A DNA stretch of 64,000 nucleotides from an uncultured Fodinibius sp. (GTDB lineage Bacteria > Bacteroidota > Rhodothermia > Balneolales > Balneolaceae). Below the pieces are notes generated by a model, which searched no databases, was not told the origin of the DNA, and saw nothing but the letters and a program-made list of their open reading frames with translations. The stretch is taken from the NCBI GenBank assembly GCA_913056455.1, contig CAJXMJ010000001.1, forward strand, positions 1,364,001-1,428,000, given 5' to 3'. This document shows positions 10,039 through 20,192 of this stretch, one piece after another. The translations under genes were made by a program, and so were the position numbers. The first letter of the stretch is position 1. Every line of letters starts with the position of its first letter.

Positions 10039-10085
10039 AGGGTTAAACAGTCATAAAACCTTAGACTGCTTAACCCTTATTTTTT
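10039..10085 (+). terminator. Rho-independent terminator of tex
   Basis: A long hairpin has AGGGTTAA plus CAGTC on the left arm (10039-10052) pairing with GACTG plus TTAACCCT (10064-10077). One base on each side is mismatched, and a T-rich tail runs to 10085. It lies 35 bp after the tex stop. Confidence 0.85.
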
Positions 10086-11310
10086 ATTTACCTCCCAATC
10101 AATCTGCAGGACTTTATAAATATCACCAACGTTATTTATCTACTCGTAAAATAACTTTGCTCCTCAACATCTATCTGAAATCCAATACAAAAATCTTCAA
10201 GCAACAAATGAAATTTGAGTAGAAAACCCATCTTTAGTTAATAACTGTACTATAAAAGCAATAAAAAACAGATATTTATTGAAAATTTATATTATATAAT
10301 AGTTTTAAATATATGCGCACCATGTATTTATATATAATTTATAACCGTATGATAAATTGTCTTATTGCTATTTTTAACCCTCTACCTAAATAATTAAGGC
10401 GAGTATTCATTAGATAGAATCCCTTATTTAGGCAAACATTTATTTTCTATAACCTATTGATAATTAATAATTTATGTAACAATCCATTGATTCAGTTAAT
10501 TCTTACCATTGGATCACTTAAAAGTGATACCTAAATAATTTAAGTGGCGCACCAAACTTGCATAAACATCACTTAAAGTATTTTGTAGATAAATTTTATA
10601 ATTCAGTACCTGGTAAGGTAATTACCTCATATTAAATATGGCATATTACTATCCTTGACAATTTCATTGCATAAGTTCACACCGTGTAATGCCTGAAAGA
10701 ATAAATATAATTATAGCAACTACTCTAAGTTCTTGGCAGCCAACAGAATAATATCAGAGAGCAACTACTTAAGCCACTTGTACCCTCTTTCTATGTCAAA
10801 TTGCCATATCTTGGTGTGTTCAGCTTTTTGACACAGTCTTTTGCTCTTATAACCCAAAAATGACGGTGCTCCCCTTCTCCCAGCCACCGAAATTTTCCTA
10901 ACATACTTTTGTATCTAAACTTACTTTCTTCAAATAATTATCAAGAAAATTATTACCCCCCCTATTTGAATCCTATCAATGGACCAGAAAAATTCTGTGT
11001 TTTATCATAAAAAAACACCCTATAGAATATGACTTTCAACGTTACCTTTTCTCTTCTGAACAACATCTATAATCCTCTAATTTTAATGCATTCTTCGGAG
11101 CAACATTCAACCTAAATCAGAGAACTATTTCCCGAATAATTTTTCCATAATCCGAGGGGCTTTAAAGATTAAACCATCCTCCCTTCCTGCCCGATTTTGT
11201 TTCAAACTTCCATTAATTTTTTGTTACTATAGTTCAACAAATTTATAGTATTTATTACATGTAATTACTTTTTCAAAAGGTTAAATCCTCGAAGTGTAAC
11301 TTTCTATTTT
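10086..11310. other. 1.2 kb AT-rich gene-free region between tex and the ArgD-like gene
   Basis: I find no open frame with a plausible start and coding character on either strand. The composition is clearly more AT-rich than the flanking genes, with many A/T runs around 10240-10500 and 10900-11000. I recognise no tRNA, IS end or decayed gene. It contains a perfect inverted repeat at 10513-10528 and two near copies of CCTAAATAATT(T)AAG at about 10384 and 10529. The promoter of the downstream aminotransferase gene must be in the last part. It could be an old deletion or insertion scar or could carry an unrecognised RNA. Confidence 0.6.
10513..10528. repeat. Perfect 7+7 inverted repeat in the AT-rich region
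   Basis: ATCACTT (10513-10519) and AAGTGAT (10522-10528) are separated by AA. The arrangement is compact enough for an operator-like palindrome, but no regulator or nearby start can be tied to it. No T-run follows, so it is not a terminator. Confidence 0.35.
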
Positions 11311-12489
11311 ATGAATTTTCAGCAACTAACTGAACAGTATCACCTGCCTGTTTACAATCGCTATCCCATTACCCTAACTAAAGGCAAGGGTGCCTATGTT
11401 TGGGACGAAAAAGGCAATAAATACCTCGATGCTCTGGCCGGTATTGCGGTCAATAGTTTGGGGCATTGCCATCCCAACGTTGTAGAAGCAGTACGCAACC
11501 AAGTTGGAGAACTTATGCATATCTCCAACTTCTACTACAGCAAGCCACAGGCTAAACTACTCCAGTTCTTGTCCAAAATTTCGGGATTGGATAAAGGTTT
11601 TATTTGTAACAGCGGTGGTGAAGCCATGGAAGCCTGCCTCAAAACAGCCCGTAAATACGGGGAAGATTACCAGAAAAAAGGTCCGATACTAACCGTTAGC
11701 AATGCGTTTCACGGGCGTACGATGGGAACCATATCAATGGGCATGGATAAGTACTCGAAGGGCTACGATCCGCTTTTAAGCGGATTTCAACAGGTCCCCA
11801 TGAATGATATTGAGGCCCTTCAAACTCATTTTGATGAAGATACCCTTGGTATTGTCATTGAAACCATACAGGGATCGGGCGGACTGCACATGGCTTCCCA
11901 AGAATTTATGGATACCATCCAAAAGCTTTGTAATAATTATAATGCCCTTTTAATTGTAGATGAGGTCCAAACGGGTATTGCTCGTACCGGCAAAATGTTC
12001 GGCTTTGAGCATTACGGAGTACAACCTGATATCATTGGGATGGCTAAAGCAATGGGCGGAGGTTTTCCCATTGGCGCAATGGTCTGCTCTAATACCGTTG
12101 CAGAGACTATGGGTTATGGCGATCACGGCAGCACCTATGGCGGTAATCCTTTGGCTTGTGCCGCTTCATTGGCCGCATTAAACACCATCATTGATGACAA
12201 TTTCTCGCAGCAAGCAGCTGACAAGGGTAACTTCCTCAAACAAAAAATTAAAGCCTTGAGCACTGATATTTCAGCAGTTGTTGATATTCGGGGGCGAGGC
12301 TTAATGCTTGGGGTAGAGCTTTCCTTTGAAGGACGTCCGGTTGTGGAAGAGATGATGCATCAGGGCGTATTGTCAAACTGTACGCAGGGTAACGTCATGC
12401 GATTGGTACCACCACTGGTGATCGATAAAGACGGATTAACAACCTTGGCTGAGGTATTGATATCGGCAATCAAAAAAACATCCCCATAA
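11311..12489 (+). CDS. argD: Class III PLP aminotransferase, acetylornithine aminotransferase-like
   Basis: This 392-residue enzyme has the class III fold landmarks: YVWDEKGNKYLDALAGIAV, the PLP-phosphate loop SGGEAMEACLK (about residue 100), the NAFHGRTMG motif, the cofactor aspartate in LIVDEVQTG (about 217-225), and the Schiff-base lysine in GMAKAMGGGFPIGA (about 247). Length and motifs fit ArgD, which transfers an amino group between glutamate and N-acetylglutamate semialdehyde in arginine synthesis. One departure is IQGSGG where most ArgD proteins have IQGEGG, so relaxed or different substrate use is possible. No other arginine genes are adjacent. Confidence 0.82.
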   Translation: MNFQQLTEQYHLPVYNRYPITLTKGKGAYVWDEKGNKYLDALAGIAVNSLGHCHPNVVEAVRNQVGELMHISNFYYSKPQAKLLQFLSKISGLDKGFICNSGGEAMEACLKTARKYGEDYQKKGPILTVSNAFHGRTMGTISMGMDKYSKGYDPLLSGFQQVPMNDIEALQTHFDEDTLGIVIETIQGSGGLHMASQEFMDTIQKLCNNYNALLIVDEVQTGIARTGKMFGFEHYGVQPDIIGMAKAMGGGFPIGAMVCSNTVAETMGYGDHGSTYGGNPLACAASLAALNTIIDDNFSQQAADKGNFLKQKIKALSTDISAVVDIRGRGLMLGVELSFEGRPVVEEMMHQGVLSNCTQGNVMRLVPPLVIDKDGLTTLAEVLISAIKKTSP

Positions 12490-12550
12490 GGAAAATAAAA
12501 TGATGGGTTTTTTGTTATAGTTACTTCAGTAAAATAACTTGACCAAAGAA

Positions 12551-12985
12551 ATGGATTGTTATCAGTTTCTAATTGTGGGTTTTATAGCTGCATTATTATT
12601 GGGATCTCCATTGAACGGCATAGCCCAGGAAACGGATACCACCCGTATTTCTATTGAACAGGATGAGGAGGGCCAAGCCCCTATACGTCTTGACCAGCAG
12701 TATAACCGGTCGGTCTCGGGCGGTGCGCTTACCGATATGGGAACCTACAATGTTCCCAATCCCACACAGTATTATCACGCTCCTTTTGAAGCACAGGATG
12801 AACTGGATCGAGCAGTTGAAGCCTATCGAAAAGAGATGGAAGAGAACTGGTATTGGCACTTTTTGAGAGCCGTTAGCCCCTATATACGACTACATCTGGG
12901 GGTACGTGATTTCAATACCCTCCAGATTGTGGGTCGTGATAATCCGCTATTCCAATCCTATCAAAGTGACGAAAAGCGTCAGTAA
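12551..12985 (+). CDS. Hypothetical exported protein
   Basis: I do not recognise this 144-residue protein. I chose the ATG at 12551 because it gives a clean signal peptide (CYQFLIVGFIAALLLGSPLNGIAQ); a TTG at 12539 is also in frame. The mature part is polar, with an acidic stretch (ISIEQDEEGQ), then NVPNPTQYYHAPF and a helical, charged segment (AVEAYRKEMEENWYWHFLRAV) suggestive of a short amphipathic helix. It follows the ArgD-like gene by 61 bp in the same direction and is convergent with the threonine aldolase gene (2 bp apart). It is probably periplasmic. Confidence 0.6.
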   Translation: MDCYQFLIVGFIAALLLGSPLNGIAQETDTTRISIEQDEEGQAPIRLDQQYNRSVSGGALTDMGTYNVPNPTQYYHAPFEAQDELDRAVEAYRKEMEENWYWHFLRAVSPYIRLHLGVRDFNTLQIVGRDNPLFQSYQSDEKRQ

Positions 12986-12987
12986 TC

Positions 12988-14010
12988 CTATCCGTCAAAC
13001 AGCTTTTTAAACGTCTTTTTTACAGTTGTTAAGCTATCGTCATCAATCTGGAAATGAAATGTAGCACGAAGCGTATTTGGGCCAAATGGAACCACCTTTA
13101 CCCCCTCTTCTGCTAGCTGTTGTACGGCTTTTCCGGCAGTCATATCTTTAACATCGAAGATTAAAATATTGGTTTCAACTGAATCCAGATCGATCGAAAG
13201 CTTTGAACATCCTTTAATAACTTTTGCCAGTTCTCGAGCCCTGCGATGATCCTCTTTTAGCTTTGGCAGATGATATTCTACAGCATGATCTGCGGCGGCT
13301 GCCAAAATCCCAATCTGTCGCATTCCTCCGCCCCACATTTTACGCATTCGTCTTGCCTTGATGATATGTTGCTGGGAAGATAGAATCATTGACCCCACAG
13401 GCGCCCCGAGACCTTTGCTGAAACAGACAGACATTGTATCAGCAATTCGGCTAAAAAAGGTGGGCTCTGTTTGTGTTGCCGTCATCGCGTTCCAGATACG
13501 TGCTCCATCAAGATGTACATTTAAATCATTTTCGTTGGCAAAAAAGTTTATTGCCGCAAGTTCCTGCTCGGCATAACAGCATCCCCCACCTTTGTTAGTT
13601 GAGTTTTCTAACGCAATAACCTTAGTCTTCGGCTCCCATTCCTGTTGCCCGCGAATAGTATCTTTTAGCAAGTCTGCTGAAAGCTTACCTTTTGATCCCT
13701 GCAACGGTCGTAACAATACCGATGAAAGATGGGAGGCCGCCGTAGATTCATAGTTAAAAATATGACCGGTTTCTTCGATAAGTACTTCATCGCCTTGCTC
13801 TGTTAATACATTAACAGCCAATTGATTGGCCATGGTACCGCTGGGAGTGAATAGTGCCGCCTCAAAGCCAAACATGTCAGCAACCTTCTCCTCAAAAGCA
13901 TTCACGGTAGGATCTTCTCCAAATACATCATCCCCTACCTCGGCCTCGATCATTGCTTTCCGAATTTGGGGAGTAGGCTTGGTTACAGTATCGCTTCGCA
14001 GATCAATCAT
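12988..14010 (-). CDS. ltaE: Low-specificity L-threonine aldolase
   Basis: This is a 340-residue fold-type I PLP enzyme. It begins [20 protein letters not shown], the near-invariant start of threonine aldolases, continues with [14 protein letters not shown] and the [12 protein letters not shown] cofactor loop, and carries [10 protein letters not shown] and the Schiff-base lysine in [13 protein letters not shown] (about residue 200). It cleaves L-threonine or L-allo-threonine to glycine and acetaldehyde. The next gene on the same strand, 54 bp upstream, is a threonine/serine dehydratase, so the two probably form a threonine-catabolism operon. Confidence 0.92.
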   Translation of the reverse strand: MIDLRSDTVTKPTPQIRKAMIEAEVGDDVFGEDPTVNAFEEKVADMFGFEAALFTPSGTMANQLAVNVLTEQGDEVLIEETGHIFNYESTAASHLSSVLLRPLQGSKGKLSADLLKDTIRGQQEWEPKTKVIALENSTNKGGGCCYAEQELAAINFFANENDLNVHLDGARIWNAMTATQTEPTFFSRIADTMSVCFSKGLGAPVGSMILSSQQHIIKARRMRKMWGGGMRQIGILAAAADHAVEYHLPKLKEDHRRARELAKVIKGCSKLSIDLDSVETNILIFDVKDMTAGKAVQQLAEEGVKVVPFGPNTLRATFHFQIDDDSLTTVKKTFKKLFDG

Positions 14011-14064
14011 AATTCTAATAGAAATTATTCCGTATTTTGTAGCTTTCTTTCAGTACCAATCCCG

Positions 14065-15051
14065 CTATTTCGTTTTCTCCAATATGCTATAAAAGCTCTC
14101 AGTATCAATGTTGGTTCCACAGACGATAATACCCACATTTTTATCCATTATCTCACCCGAAAGCGGTCCTGTTGCTGCAGCCAGTGCTGAGGCACCGGCC
14201 GGTTCTACAGCCAGCTTTAGTTCCTCAAACATCATGCGCATGGTTTGGGCCATCTTCAAATCGGTAATAGTCACAACTTCATCAACAAAACGCTTACACA
14301 ATCCAAAGCTGTAGGGAGCAGCATGCGGAGCCCCCAGGCTATCGGCAATAGTATCCACCTCATCAATTTCAACCGGCTCTCCAGCCGCAAGGCTTTTACT
14401 CATACTATCTGCTCCTACTGGTTCCACTCCATACACCTTACAATCAGAAATCATCTGTTTTACTGCTGCTGAAATGCCAGCACATAGTCCGCCTCCCCCA
14501 ATAGGGACAATCACGGCATCTAATTCCGGGATATCTTGGGCAAATTCGAGTCCCACTGTTGCCGTACCCAGTGCGGTTTGCTCCCCTTCAAAAGGATGGA
14601 TAAACGCTCGATTTTCTTCTTTTTCGATCTCCTTTACACGACGAAAAGCCTCATGCACATCATCGACTAGCTCAACGGTTGCGCCGTGTGATTTACATTT
14701 CTCAACCCGAAAAGAATTGGCCGTTTTAGGCATCACCACCTTGGCTGTGGTACCAAGCGACTTCGCTGCATAAGCAACAGCGATAGCATGATTTCCAGCA
14801 CTCACGGCGGTGACTCCATCTTTAAGTTGCTCTTCCGTTAAATCCAGCATATTCATCAGCGCGCCGCGCGGTTTAAAACTACCGGCATGCTGTAAGAGCT
14901 CCAGCTTCATAAAAAGATTAGTTTCTTTACTCAACAACTGATCCTTCACATCGCTTTTCCACTGCCAGACGGGCGTTCGGCGGACCTTATCACCTAATTT
15001 TTCTCGCGCCTGTTCAACCTGTCTTGGAGTTGGAATTTTAATCGTTTCCAT
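14065..15051 (-). CDS. Threonine/serine dehydratase (PLP, fold type II)
   Basis: The protein has 328 residues from the ATG at 15051 (METIKIPTP); a GTG seven codons upstream at 15072 is possible. The PLP lysine lies in GSFKPRGA, the [10 protein letters not shown] loop binds the substrate carboxylate, and the glycine-rich phosphate loop is [11 protein letters not shown]. There is no C-terminal ACT regulatory domain, so this is the short catabolic or racemase-like type rather than full-length IlvA. It deaminates threonine (or serine) to the 2-oxo acid. Being upstream of ltaE, it would give two routes of threonine breakdown from one operon. Confidence 0.9.
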   Translation of the reverse strand: METIKIPTPRQVEQAREKLGDKVRRTPVWQWKSDVKDQLLSKETNLFMKLELLQHAGSFKPRGALMNMLDLTEEQLKDGVTAVSAGNHAIAVAYAAKSLGTTAKVVMPKTANSFRVEKCKSHGATVELVDDVHEAFRRVKEIEKEENRAFIHPFEGEQTALGTATVGLEFAQDIPELDAVIVPIGGGGLCAGISAAVKQMISDCKVYGVEPVGADSMSKSLAAGEPVEIDEVDTIADSLGAPHAAPYSFGLCKRFVDEVVTITDLKMAQTMRMMFEELKLAVEPAGASALAAATGPLSGEIMDKNVGIIVCGTNIDTESFYSILEKTK

Positions 15052-15099
15052 AGCTGAATAACTTTCGTTCACCGTATTAAACTGTTCTATTTACCAAAT

Positions 15100-18000
15100 C
15101 TATTCTTTTATGCCCGGTAATCCTGCTGCGGGCTTGTCATTGCCCCACCATCGCTCGGGAGCTTTACGTTTACGCGGATAGATCTCATCAAGAGTTTCAC
15201 CATTATACAAGCGTCCGTTTTTCATTACCCAGCGGACCGAATTGGTGTTGCGGACTTCGTCCAGAGGATTTTTATCCAAAATAACCAGATCGGCAAGCTT
15301 TCCTTTTTCTATGGATCCCAAATCCTGATCAAGTCCGAGCGATTTTGCCCCAAGTATGGTCGCCACCTGCAGGGCTGTATGATTACTCATACCTCCGGAA
15401 TGTACCGCCCAAAGCTCCCAGTGATAGCCAAGTCCTTCCAACTGACCATGACTCCCAATACCACCCCAACCGCCGGCATTTACAAGGTCTTTCATAAACT
15501 CGGCATGCTTGTAAAAGGCATGCTCATCCTTAGTAGCCCAGAATCCTCGACGCCGGGCCTTCGATGCCAGCTCAGCATAAGGAGTAAAGAATGATAGTTT
15601 GGAATCTTTATAGGGCTCCTCATTAGCGTAAAACCACTCTTCGGCCCAAGGACCGCCGTATGTAACTAACAGCGTGGGAGTCACCGCCATCTTAGACTCA
15701 GCGACAACCTCAACCACTTCATCATAAATCGGATAAACAGGGAAATTGTGTTCATGCCCCGGATAACCGTCAATAAGTTGATTCAAATTAATTTTCCAAT
15801 CCAGAGCACCTTCAGTAGTTGGCAGAATTTTCTGATCTTTTGCAGCCATCAAAATCCACTGGCGTTGCTGACGATTCCCCGCAATGTACATCTTGATATA
15901 CTTAGTGTGGTAGTACTCACTATATTGACGCATCACATCTTTTGCATGATCCAGATCGCGGATGTTATACGCCCAGTATCCAAGCCCGGGGCCCGTAGAA
16001 TATACACGCGGTCCAAGCATTTTGCCGGCTTTTACCATATCGCTATACGAAAGCACATCCGTGGTGGATGTCTGCGGATCCCGGGTCGTCGTAACACCAT
16101 AAGCTAAATTCGCCCAATAATTCCATATCTCATTTTTATGGATCCCCCAGGTTGGCCACATATGCGCATGTGTGTCAACAAACCCAGGAATAATGGTCTT
16201 ACCCGTTATATCAATCCTTTCTGCTCCGGATGGTACATCAAGTGTTCCGGTCATCCCAACATCTTTGATGCGATTATCTTCAATCAGGATATCTCCTTTT
16301 TCAATAACCTCATCACCGTCCATTGTAATGATGCGAGCTCCCCGCAGAAGCACAACGCCTTTGGGAATATCTTGCTCATAGGTAACTTCAATTACATATT
16401 CTTCTGGACTGTATTCTTCGGGCTCATCCTCTTTTTCATCCTCATCTTTTTGTTCTTTTTCTTCGGATTTTTCCTCATCCTCTTCAGCCTCTTTTTCTTG
16501 TTCTTCCTCTGCTTTTTGAACTGCTTTTACGCTGTCCTCAAAAGCTCTGGCCTCATCCAGATCATACACAAAGTGACCATTTCCGATGGACCAGTGAATC
16601 TTACGTCCACCGGTATCCCAATGGGGAAACTGTCCTCCAATTTCTGTCAATTTACGGGCAGGAAACTGCGCATTATCAGGGTCAGCAACCGATATATCAA
16701 CTTTACCCCCAACCTTCGGCACCGTCGCTACATAAATTTCATTATTTATTTGCGCCAGCGCCTGATCCCCTTCGGGAGCCATCGTAATCAGTGATGCTTC
16801 ACTTGGAGGATTATTCTCCCTGGCAGAAACAGGGTGTAAAATTCGTTCTTGGTGCGGAATGCCATTTTGATTTCCAAATCCGGCCGTAGTAATACCGGTC
16901 ATCTCTGCATGTTCTTTCTCATCGGTGCCATCCCATCGTATGGAAACCAGCGTATTGTCATCATTCAAATAAATACGATCGTTACCTTTAACAAAATGCG
17001 GGTTGGTACGGCCGTCTGCTTTTGCAACCAACGTCGCCTCTCCTCCATCGGCCGGAATCCAAGAGATTTCATCCAGCGATCCAAAATAAGCGCCGGGACC
17101 AATTCCGTCATGGTAATCTTCGGCGGCGCCTTTCAGGAAAACAATGCGATCGCTATTGTAAGACCAGGCAGGACTGCCGTAAACAGCCGCCTGCGCAGTA
17201 AGTCTTTGGAGGTTTTCTCCATTTGGTCTGACTTTATGAAGATGTCCGCCTTCATCTTTATCCCAGGTAGCAAAAGCAATCCATCTGCCATCGGGCGACC
17301 ATGTGGGATGTGCCTCCGTTACCTCCATCTCTGTAACCTGACGTGGCGTACCATCGGGAAAGTCCATCACATACAACTTATTCATCACTGTAAACGTCAG
17401 TTGATCTCCATCCGGCGACGGCTCGGCGTCTCTTATCTGCGTGGCAAGTGCTTCTTTATTATTGCTCACGGGGTAATCAAAATCAAGGCGCGGACCAAGC
17501 TCAATTTCGGTATCGACGCTAAAAGGAATTTGTTTCGCTTCTCCTCCATCAATCGGGATACGCCATATTTTTCCACCGTAATAGGCGACCAGCTCCTCGC
17601 TATCGGGAGTAAATGACATGCCGGGGTAAACACCCATCGTAGCGCGTGACTCCTGATCATCACGCTGAACAGGATAGGCCAACCATCGCTCATCACCATT
17701 TTCGCGATTTCGAATCACCAACCCTGTTTGATCCTCATAACGGGATCCGTAAACCAGCCACTGACCATCCGGAGAAATTACAGGGGTAAATGCTGAGCCA
17801 TACCGAGAGGTGATTGTACTCCTTTGCCCGTTTTCTCGATCATAAACGCCCACCTGATACTGTGGAAGCTGTGCATTGTAACTCCATGCTCCCATTCGCT
17901 TAGAATAATAGATAAAGCGTCCGCCCGGACTTACGGCCGGATCAATTGTCCGTAGATTTTCCGGTTCATCAATAAGCTGTACGCCACTCCCCCCATCTTT

Positions 18001-18549
18001 ATGATACATCCATAATTTATTGGTCAATCCTCCTTTGGCAGCGATAATATAATTCCCGTCTGGAGTCCATTCGGCAGAAGGATAACGGTTATCCTCACTC
18101 TTCGTAACCTGATGCAGTTCTTCGGTTTCTAAATTCATGTACCAAACCTCATCAGACCCATCTCGATCGGAGGTAAACAACAGGTTTTCACCATCGGGGC
18201 TATATCGCGGATGAGCATCAAATGCCATTCCATCGGTAAGCTGTTTGGCTTTACCGCCTTCAAATGGCATAGTATAAATATCACCGAGCAGATCAAACGC
18301 AATTTGTTGACCATCAGGGCTTACATCCACCGATATCCAGGTACCTTCTGACGTACTTATATCAATAAGTCGTTCGGCTTCAAGAGGTAAATCCGATTCT
18401 TTTGTGGTCGCAGTATCCACGGTATCAGACTGTAATGTCAAAAGTGAATTACCGGTTAAGCTCGTTGTTTTTAAGCTTTCTGCCTGTCCATTTAAAATTG
18501 TGATCAGCATGCAAAAAGCTGTAAGAAGAAGTGATTGGTAAATTTTCAT
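15100..18549 (-). CDS. Secreted TolB-like beta-propeller / amidohydrolase fusion protein
   Basis: This large protein (1149 residues) has an N-terminal signal peptide (IYQSLLLTAFCMLITILNGQA). From about residue 65 to 640 it carries repeated PD40/WD40-like blades, recognisable by recurring SPDGQQIAF, SPDGENLLF, TPDSEELVA and SPDGRWIAF. A highly acidic E/K/D linker lies at about residues 680-725. The C-terminal roughly 400 residues form an amidohydrolase: GKTIIPGFVDTHAHMWP gives the HxH metal motif, and GSHGQLEGLGYHWELW and GSIEKGKLADLVILDKNPL are typical of the family. Such fusions are common in Bacteroidota-type bacteria; the substrate is unknown and probably a peptide or cyclic amide. It is probably periplasmic or at the cell surface. 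Confidence 0.88.
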   Translation of the reverse strand: MKIYQSLLLTAFCMLITILNGQAESLKTTSLTGNSLLTLQSDTVDTATTKESDLPLEAERLIDISTSEGTWISVDVSPDGQQIAFDLLGDIYTMPFEGGKAKQLTDGMAFDAHPRYSPDGENLLFTSDRDGSDEVWYMNLETEELHQVTKSEDNRYPSAEWTPDGNYIIAAKGGLTNKLWMYHKDGGSGVQLIDEPENLRTIDPAVSPGGRFIYYSKRMGAWSYNAQLPQYQVGVYDRENGQRSTITSRYGSAFTPVISPDGQWLVYGSRYEDQTGLVIRNRENGDERWLAYPVQRDDQESRATMGVYPGMSFTPDSEELVAYYGGKIWRIPIDGGEAKQIPFSVDTEIELGPRLDFDYPVSNNKEALATQIRDAEPSPDGDQLTFTVMNKLYVMDFPDGTPRQVTEMEVTEAHPTWSPDGRWIAFATWDKDEGGHLHKVRPNGENLQRLTAQAAVYGSPAWSYNSDRIVFLKGAAEDYHDGIGPGAYFGSLDEISWIPADGGEATLVAKADGRTNPHFVKGNDRIYLNDDNTLVSIRWDGTDEKEHAEMTGITTAGFGNQNGIPHQERILHPVSARENNPPSEASLITMAPEGDQALAQINNEIYVATVPKVGGKVDISVADPDNAQFPARKLTEIGGQFPHWDTGGRKIHWSIGNGHFVYDLDEARAFEDSVKAVQKAEEEQEKEAEEDEEKSEEKEQKDEDEKEDEPEEYSPEEYVIEVTYEQDIPKGVVLLRGARIITMDGDEVIEKGDILIEDNRIKDVGMTGTLDVPSGAERIDITGKTIIPGFVDTHAHMWPTWGIHKNEIWNYWANLAYGVTTTRDPQTSTTDVLSYSDMVKAGKMLGPRVYSTGPGLGYWAYNIRDLDHAKDVMRQYSEYYHTKYIKMYIAGNRQQRQWILMAAKDQKILPTTEGALDWKINLNQLIDGYPGHEHNFPVYPIYDEVVEVVAESKMAVTPTLLVTYGGPWAEEWFYANEEPYKDSKLSFFTPYAELASKARRRGFWATKDEHAFYKHAEFMKDLVNAGGWGGIGSHGQLEGLGYHWELWAVHSGGMSNHTALQVATILGAKSLGLDQDLGSIEKGKLADLVILDKNPLDEVRNTNSVRWVMKNGRLYNGETLDEIYPRKRKAPERWWGNDKPAAGLPGIKE

Positions 18550-18662
18550 AAGGATTCCTTTTCAATAAAAGTTTAGACATCAAGAAATAACAAGAATATG
18601 ATAAAAATGGAAACGAGAAACATTTTTTTACACCTCTATTAAAGCCGAATAAGTAATTGTAG

Positions 18663-19049
18663 GTGTTTTTTTTATTTATCAATGACTTTTGGAAAATTAC
18701 TAATCGTTCAATAACAAAATGGCCTGCATTGAGTGAGAATGGATTACATATTGATGAGCGAAACCACGAACCGGTACCTACAGTAACGGAACGACTAACA
18801 CACGCCCTTTTCAGTACATTTCTTGGGTTTGCGCTGATTAATATTATAGCCTTCTGGATGTTTCCGGGGATGGGTCTTGGAGCCATTTATATGCTCTCCG
18901 GATACCATGCTGTAACATCAATAGCCAGTAGTTTAGTCACTGTTCTTGTTTATACTCTCCTGATCTTATGCTTTGTGTTCGGATGGTTCCAGGGCAAAAG
19001 TTTTTCCAGCCGACTTAAGCATTATATAAACTCATGGAAGTTTTGGTAG
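18663..19049 (+). CDS. Hypothetical membrane protein
   Basis: This is a 128-residue protein starting at a GTG directly after an in-frame stop; no better ATG exists upstream of the first membrane segment. Two hydrophobic helices are clear, about residues 47-75 (FSTFLGFALINIIAFWMFPG) and 85-110 (ASSLVTVLVYTLLILCFVFG), separated by a short loop, with a positively charged C-terminal tail (KSFSSRLKHYINSWKF) expected inside. I do not recognise the family. It sits between the divergent TolB/amidohydrolase gene and the convergent acyl-CoA dehydrogenase-pathway gene. Confidence 0.55.
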   Translation: MFFLFINDFWKITNRSITKWPALSENGLHIDERNHEPVPTVTERLTHALFSTFLGFALINIIAFWMFPGMGLGAIYMLSGYHAVTSIASSLVTVLVYTLLILCFVFGWFQGKSFSSRLKHYINSWKFW

Positions 19050-19058
19050 GAAAATAAA

Positions 19059-19086
19059 CCCCTCAAGAATACAGATTCCTGAGGGG
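19059..19086 (-). terminator. Terminator of the 3-hydroxyacyl-CoA dehydrogenase gene
   Basis: A 7-bp stem, CCCCTCA (19059-19065) with TGAGGGG (19080-19086), has a 14-nt loop. Read on the minus strand it is followed by TTTATTTT. It could also serve weakly on the plus strand for the short membrane protein gene, although no T-run follows there. Confidence 0.65.
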
Positions 19087-19111
19087 GGCATATCAAAGAT
19101 GTAGCATTATT

Positions 19112-19966
19112 TTAATCGTGGGTATAAAAACCTTCTCCGGATTTATCACCGAGCTTACCGGCATCCACCATTTTAACCAACAATGGACACGGTCGATACT
19201 TTGGATCTTTGAATCCTTCGTAAAGTACATTTAAAATATCCAGGCAAACATCCAGACCAATAAAGTCGGCCAGTCGAAGTGGACCCATCGGATGCGCCAT
19301 ACCCAACTTCATCACCTGATCCACGTCTTCGGTTTCAGCCACACCTTCGTACACACAATAAATGGCCTCGTTAATCATCGGCATTAACACGCGGTTCGAC
19401 ACAAAGCCCGGATAGTCGGCTACTTCAACAGGATTTTTATTCAACAACTTTGCTGTTTCTTCAATAATCTCAACAACGTCTTCATCCGTATCCAGGCCGC
19501 GGACAACCTCAACCAGCTTCATCACCGGTACAGGATTAAAAAAGTGCATTCCAATAAATCGCTCGGGACGAGAAGTAGTTGCCCCTAATTTCGTTATAGA
19601 TATGGACGAGGTGTTAGAAGCCAATATTGCATTTTCCGGCGCTGCACTGTCGATGTCAGCAAATACCTTTTTCTTAAGTTCAAAGTTTTCCGGTACCGCC
19701 TCAATAACCAGATCTACATCTTTCACCGCCTCAGCGGTATCGGTATGAGTCTCAATATTTTCCAGGGTCTGTACTTTCTGTTCGGCATCGATTTTCTCTT
19801 TTTTTACCATTCGTTCCAGGTTTTTATCAATAGTCGCCAATGCCTGGTCTGCCAATTCTTGATTCATTTCTACCAGGTTCACCGGAATCCCGTTCATCGC
19901 AAACACATGGCAAATACCGTTACCCATGGTTCCGCCGCCTATAACTGCTACTTTTTCAATATCCAT
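19112..19966 (-). CDS. 3-hydroxybutyryl-CoA / 3-hydroxyacyl-CoA dehydrogenase
   Basis: This 284-residue NAD-dependent enzyme starts with the Rossmann loop VAVIGGGTMGNGICHVFA. It has the catalytic histidine in FIGMHFFNPVPVMKLVEVV (about residue 140) and the FVSNRVLMPMINEA segment that opens the C-terminal helical dimer domain. The length matches single-function Hbd/PaaH-type enzymes rather than the FadB fusion. It oxidises 3-hydroxyacyl-CoA in the cytoplasm, either in fatty acid or aromatic degradation or in the reverse direction in butyryl-type synthesis. No pathway partner is adjacent, so the direction is open. Confidence 0.92.
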   Translation of the reverse strand: MDIEKVAVIGGGTMGNGICHVFAMNGIPVNLVEMNQELADQALATIDKNLERMVKKEKIDAEQKVQTLENIETHTDTAEAVKDVDLVIEAVPENFELKKKVFADIDSAAPENAILASNTSSISITKLGATTSRPERFIGMHFFNPVPVMKLVEVVRGLDTDEDVVEIIEETAKLLNKNPVEVADYPGFVSNRVLMPMINEAIYCVYEGVAETEDVDQVMKLGMAHPMGPLRLADFIGLDVCLDILNVLYEGFKDPKYRPCPLLVKMVDAGKLGDKSGEGFYTHD

Positions 19967-20192
19967 ATCACTTAAAATTTATTGGAATTAGTCGTTGATC
20001 ATTGATGAAAGAGAGTATCGATTTTCTTTGGCATTTTCAACGCTCATAGAACTAAAATACATTATTCAAGAATATCATTTTTAAGTAAACTTTATACTAT
20101 ACAAATGAATGACACCTAACCTTTTTCAGGTTACTCATTAATTACTATGTTTGCTACATTCCTGGATTGCCCAAAATCATTATAGCCTGCTT

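Noticed and set aside
12483-12515. CCCAT...ATGGG with TTTTTT after the ArgD-like gene
   Set aside because: A 5-bp stem over a long loop is marginal, and the next gene follows in the same direction, so termination here is doubtful.
16138-17616. Two long forward-strand open frames (about 218 and 255 codons)
   Set aside because: They are opposite the TolB/amidohydrolase fusion. The first is created by the acidic Glu/Lys/Asp linker, which reads as Phe/Leu-rich on the other strand.
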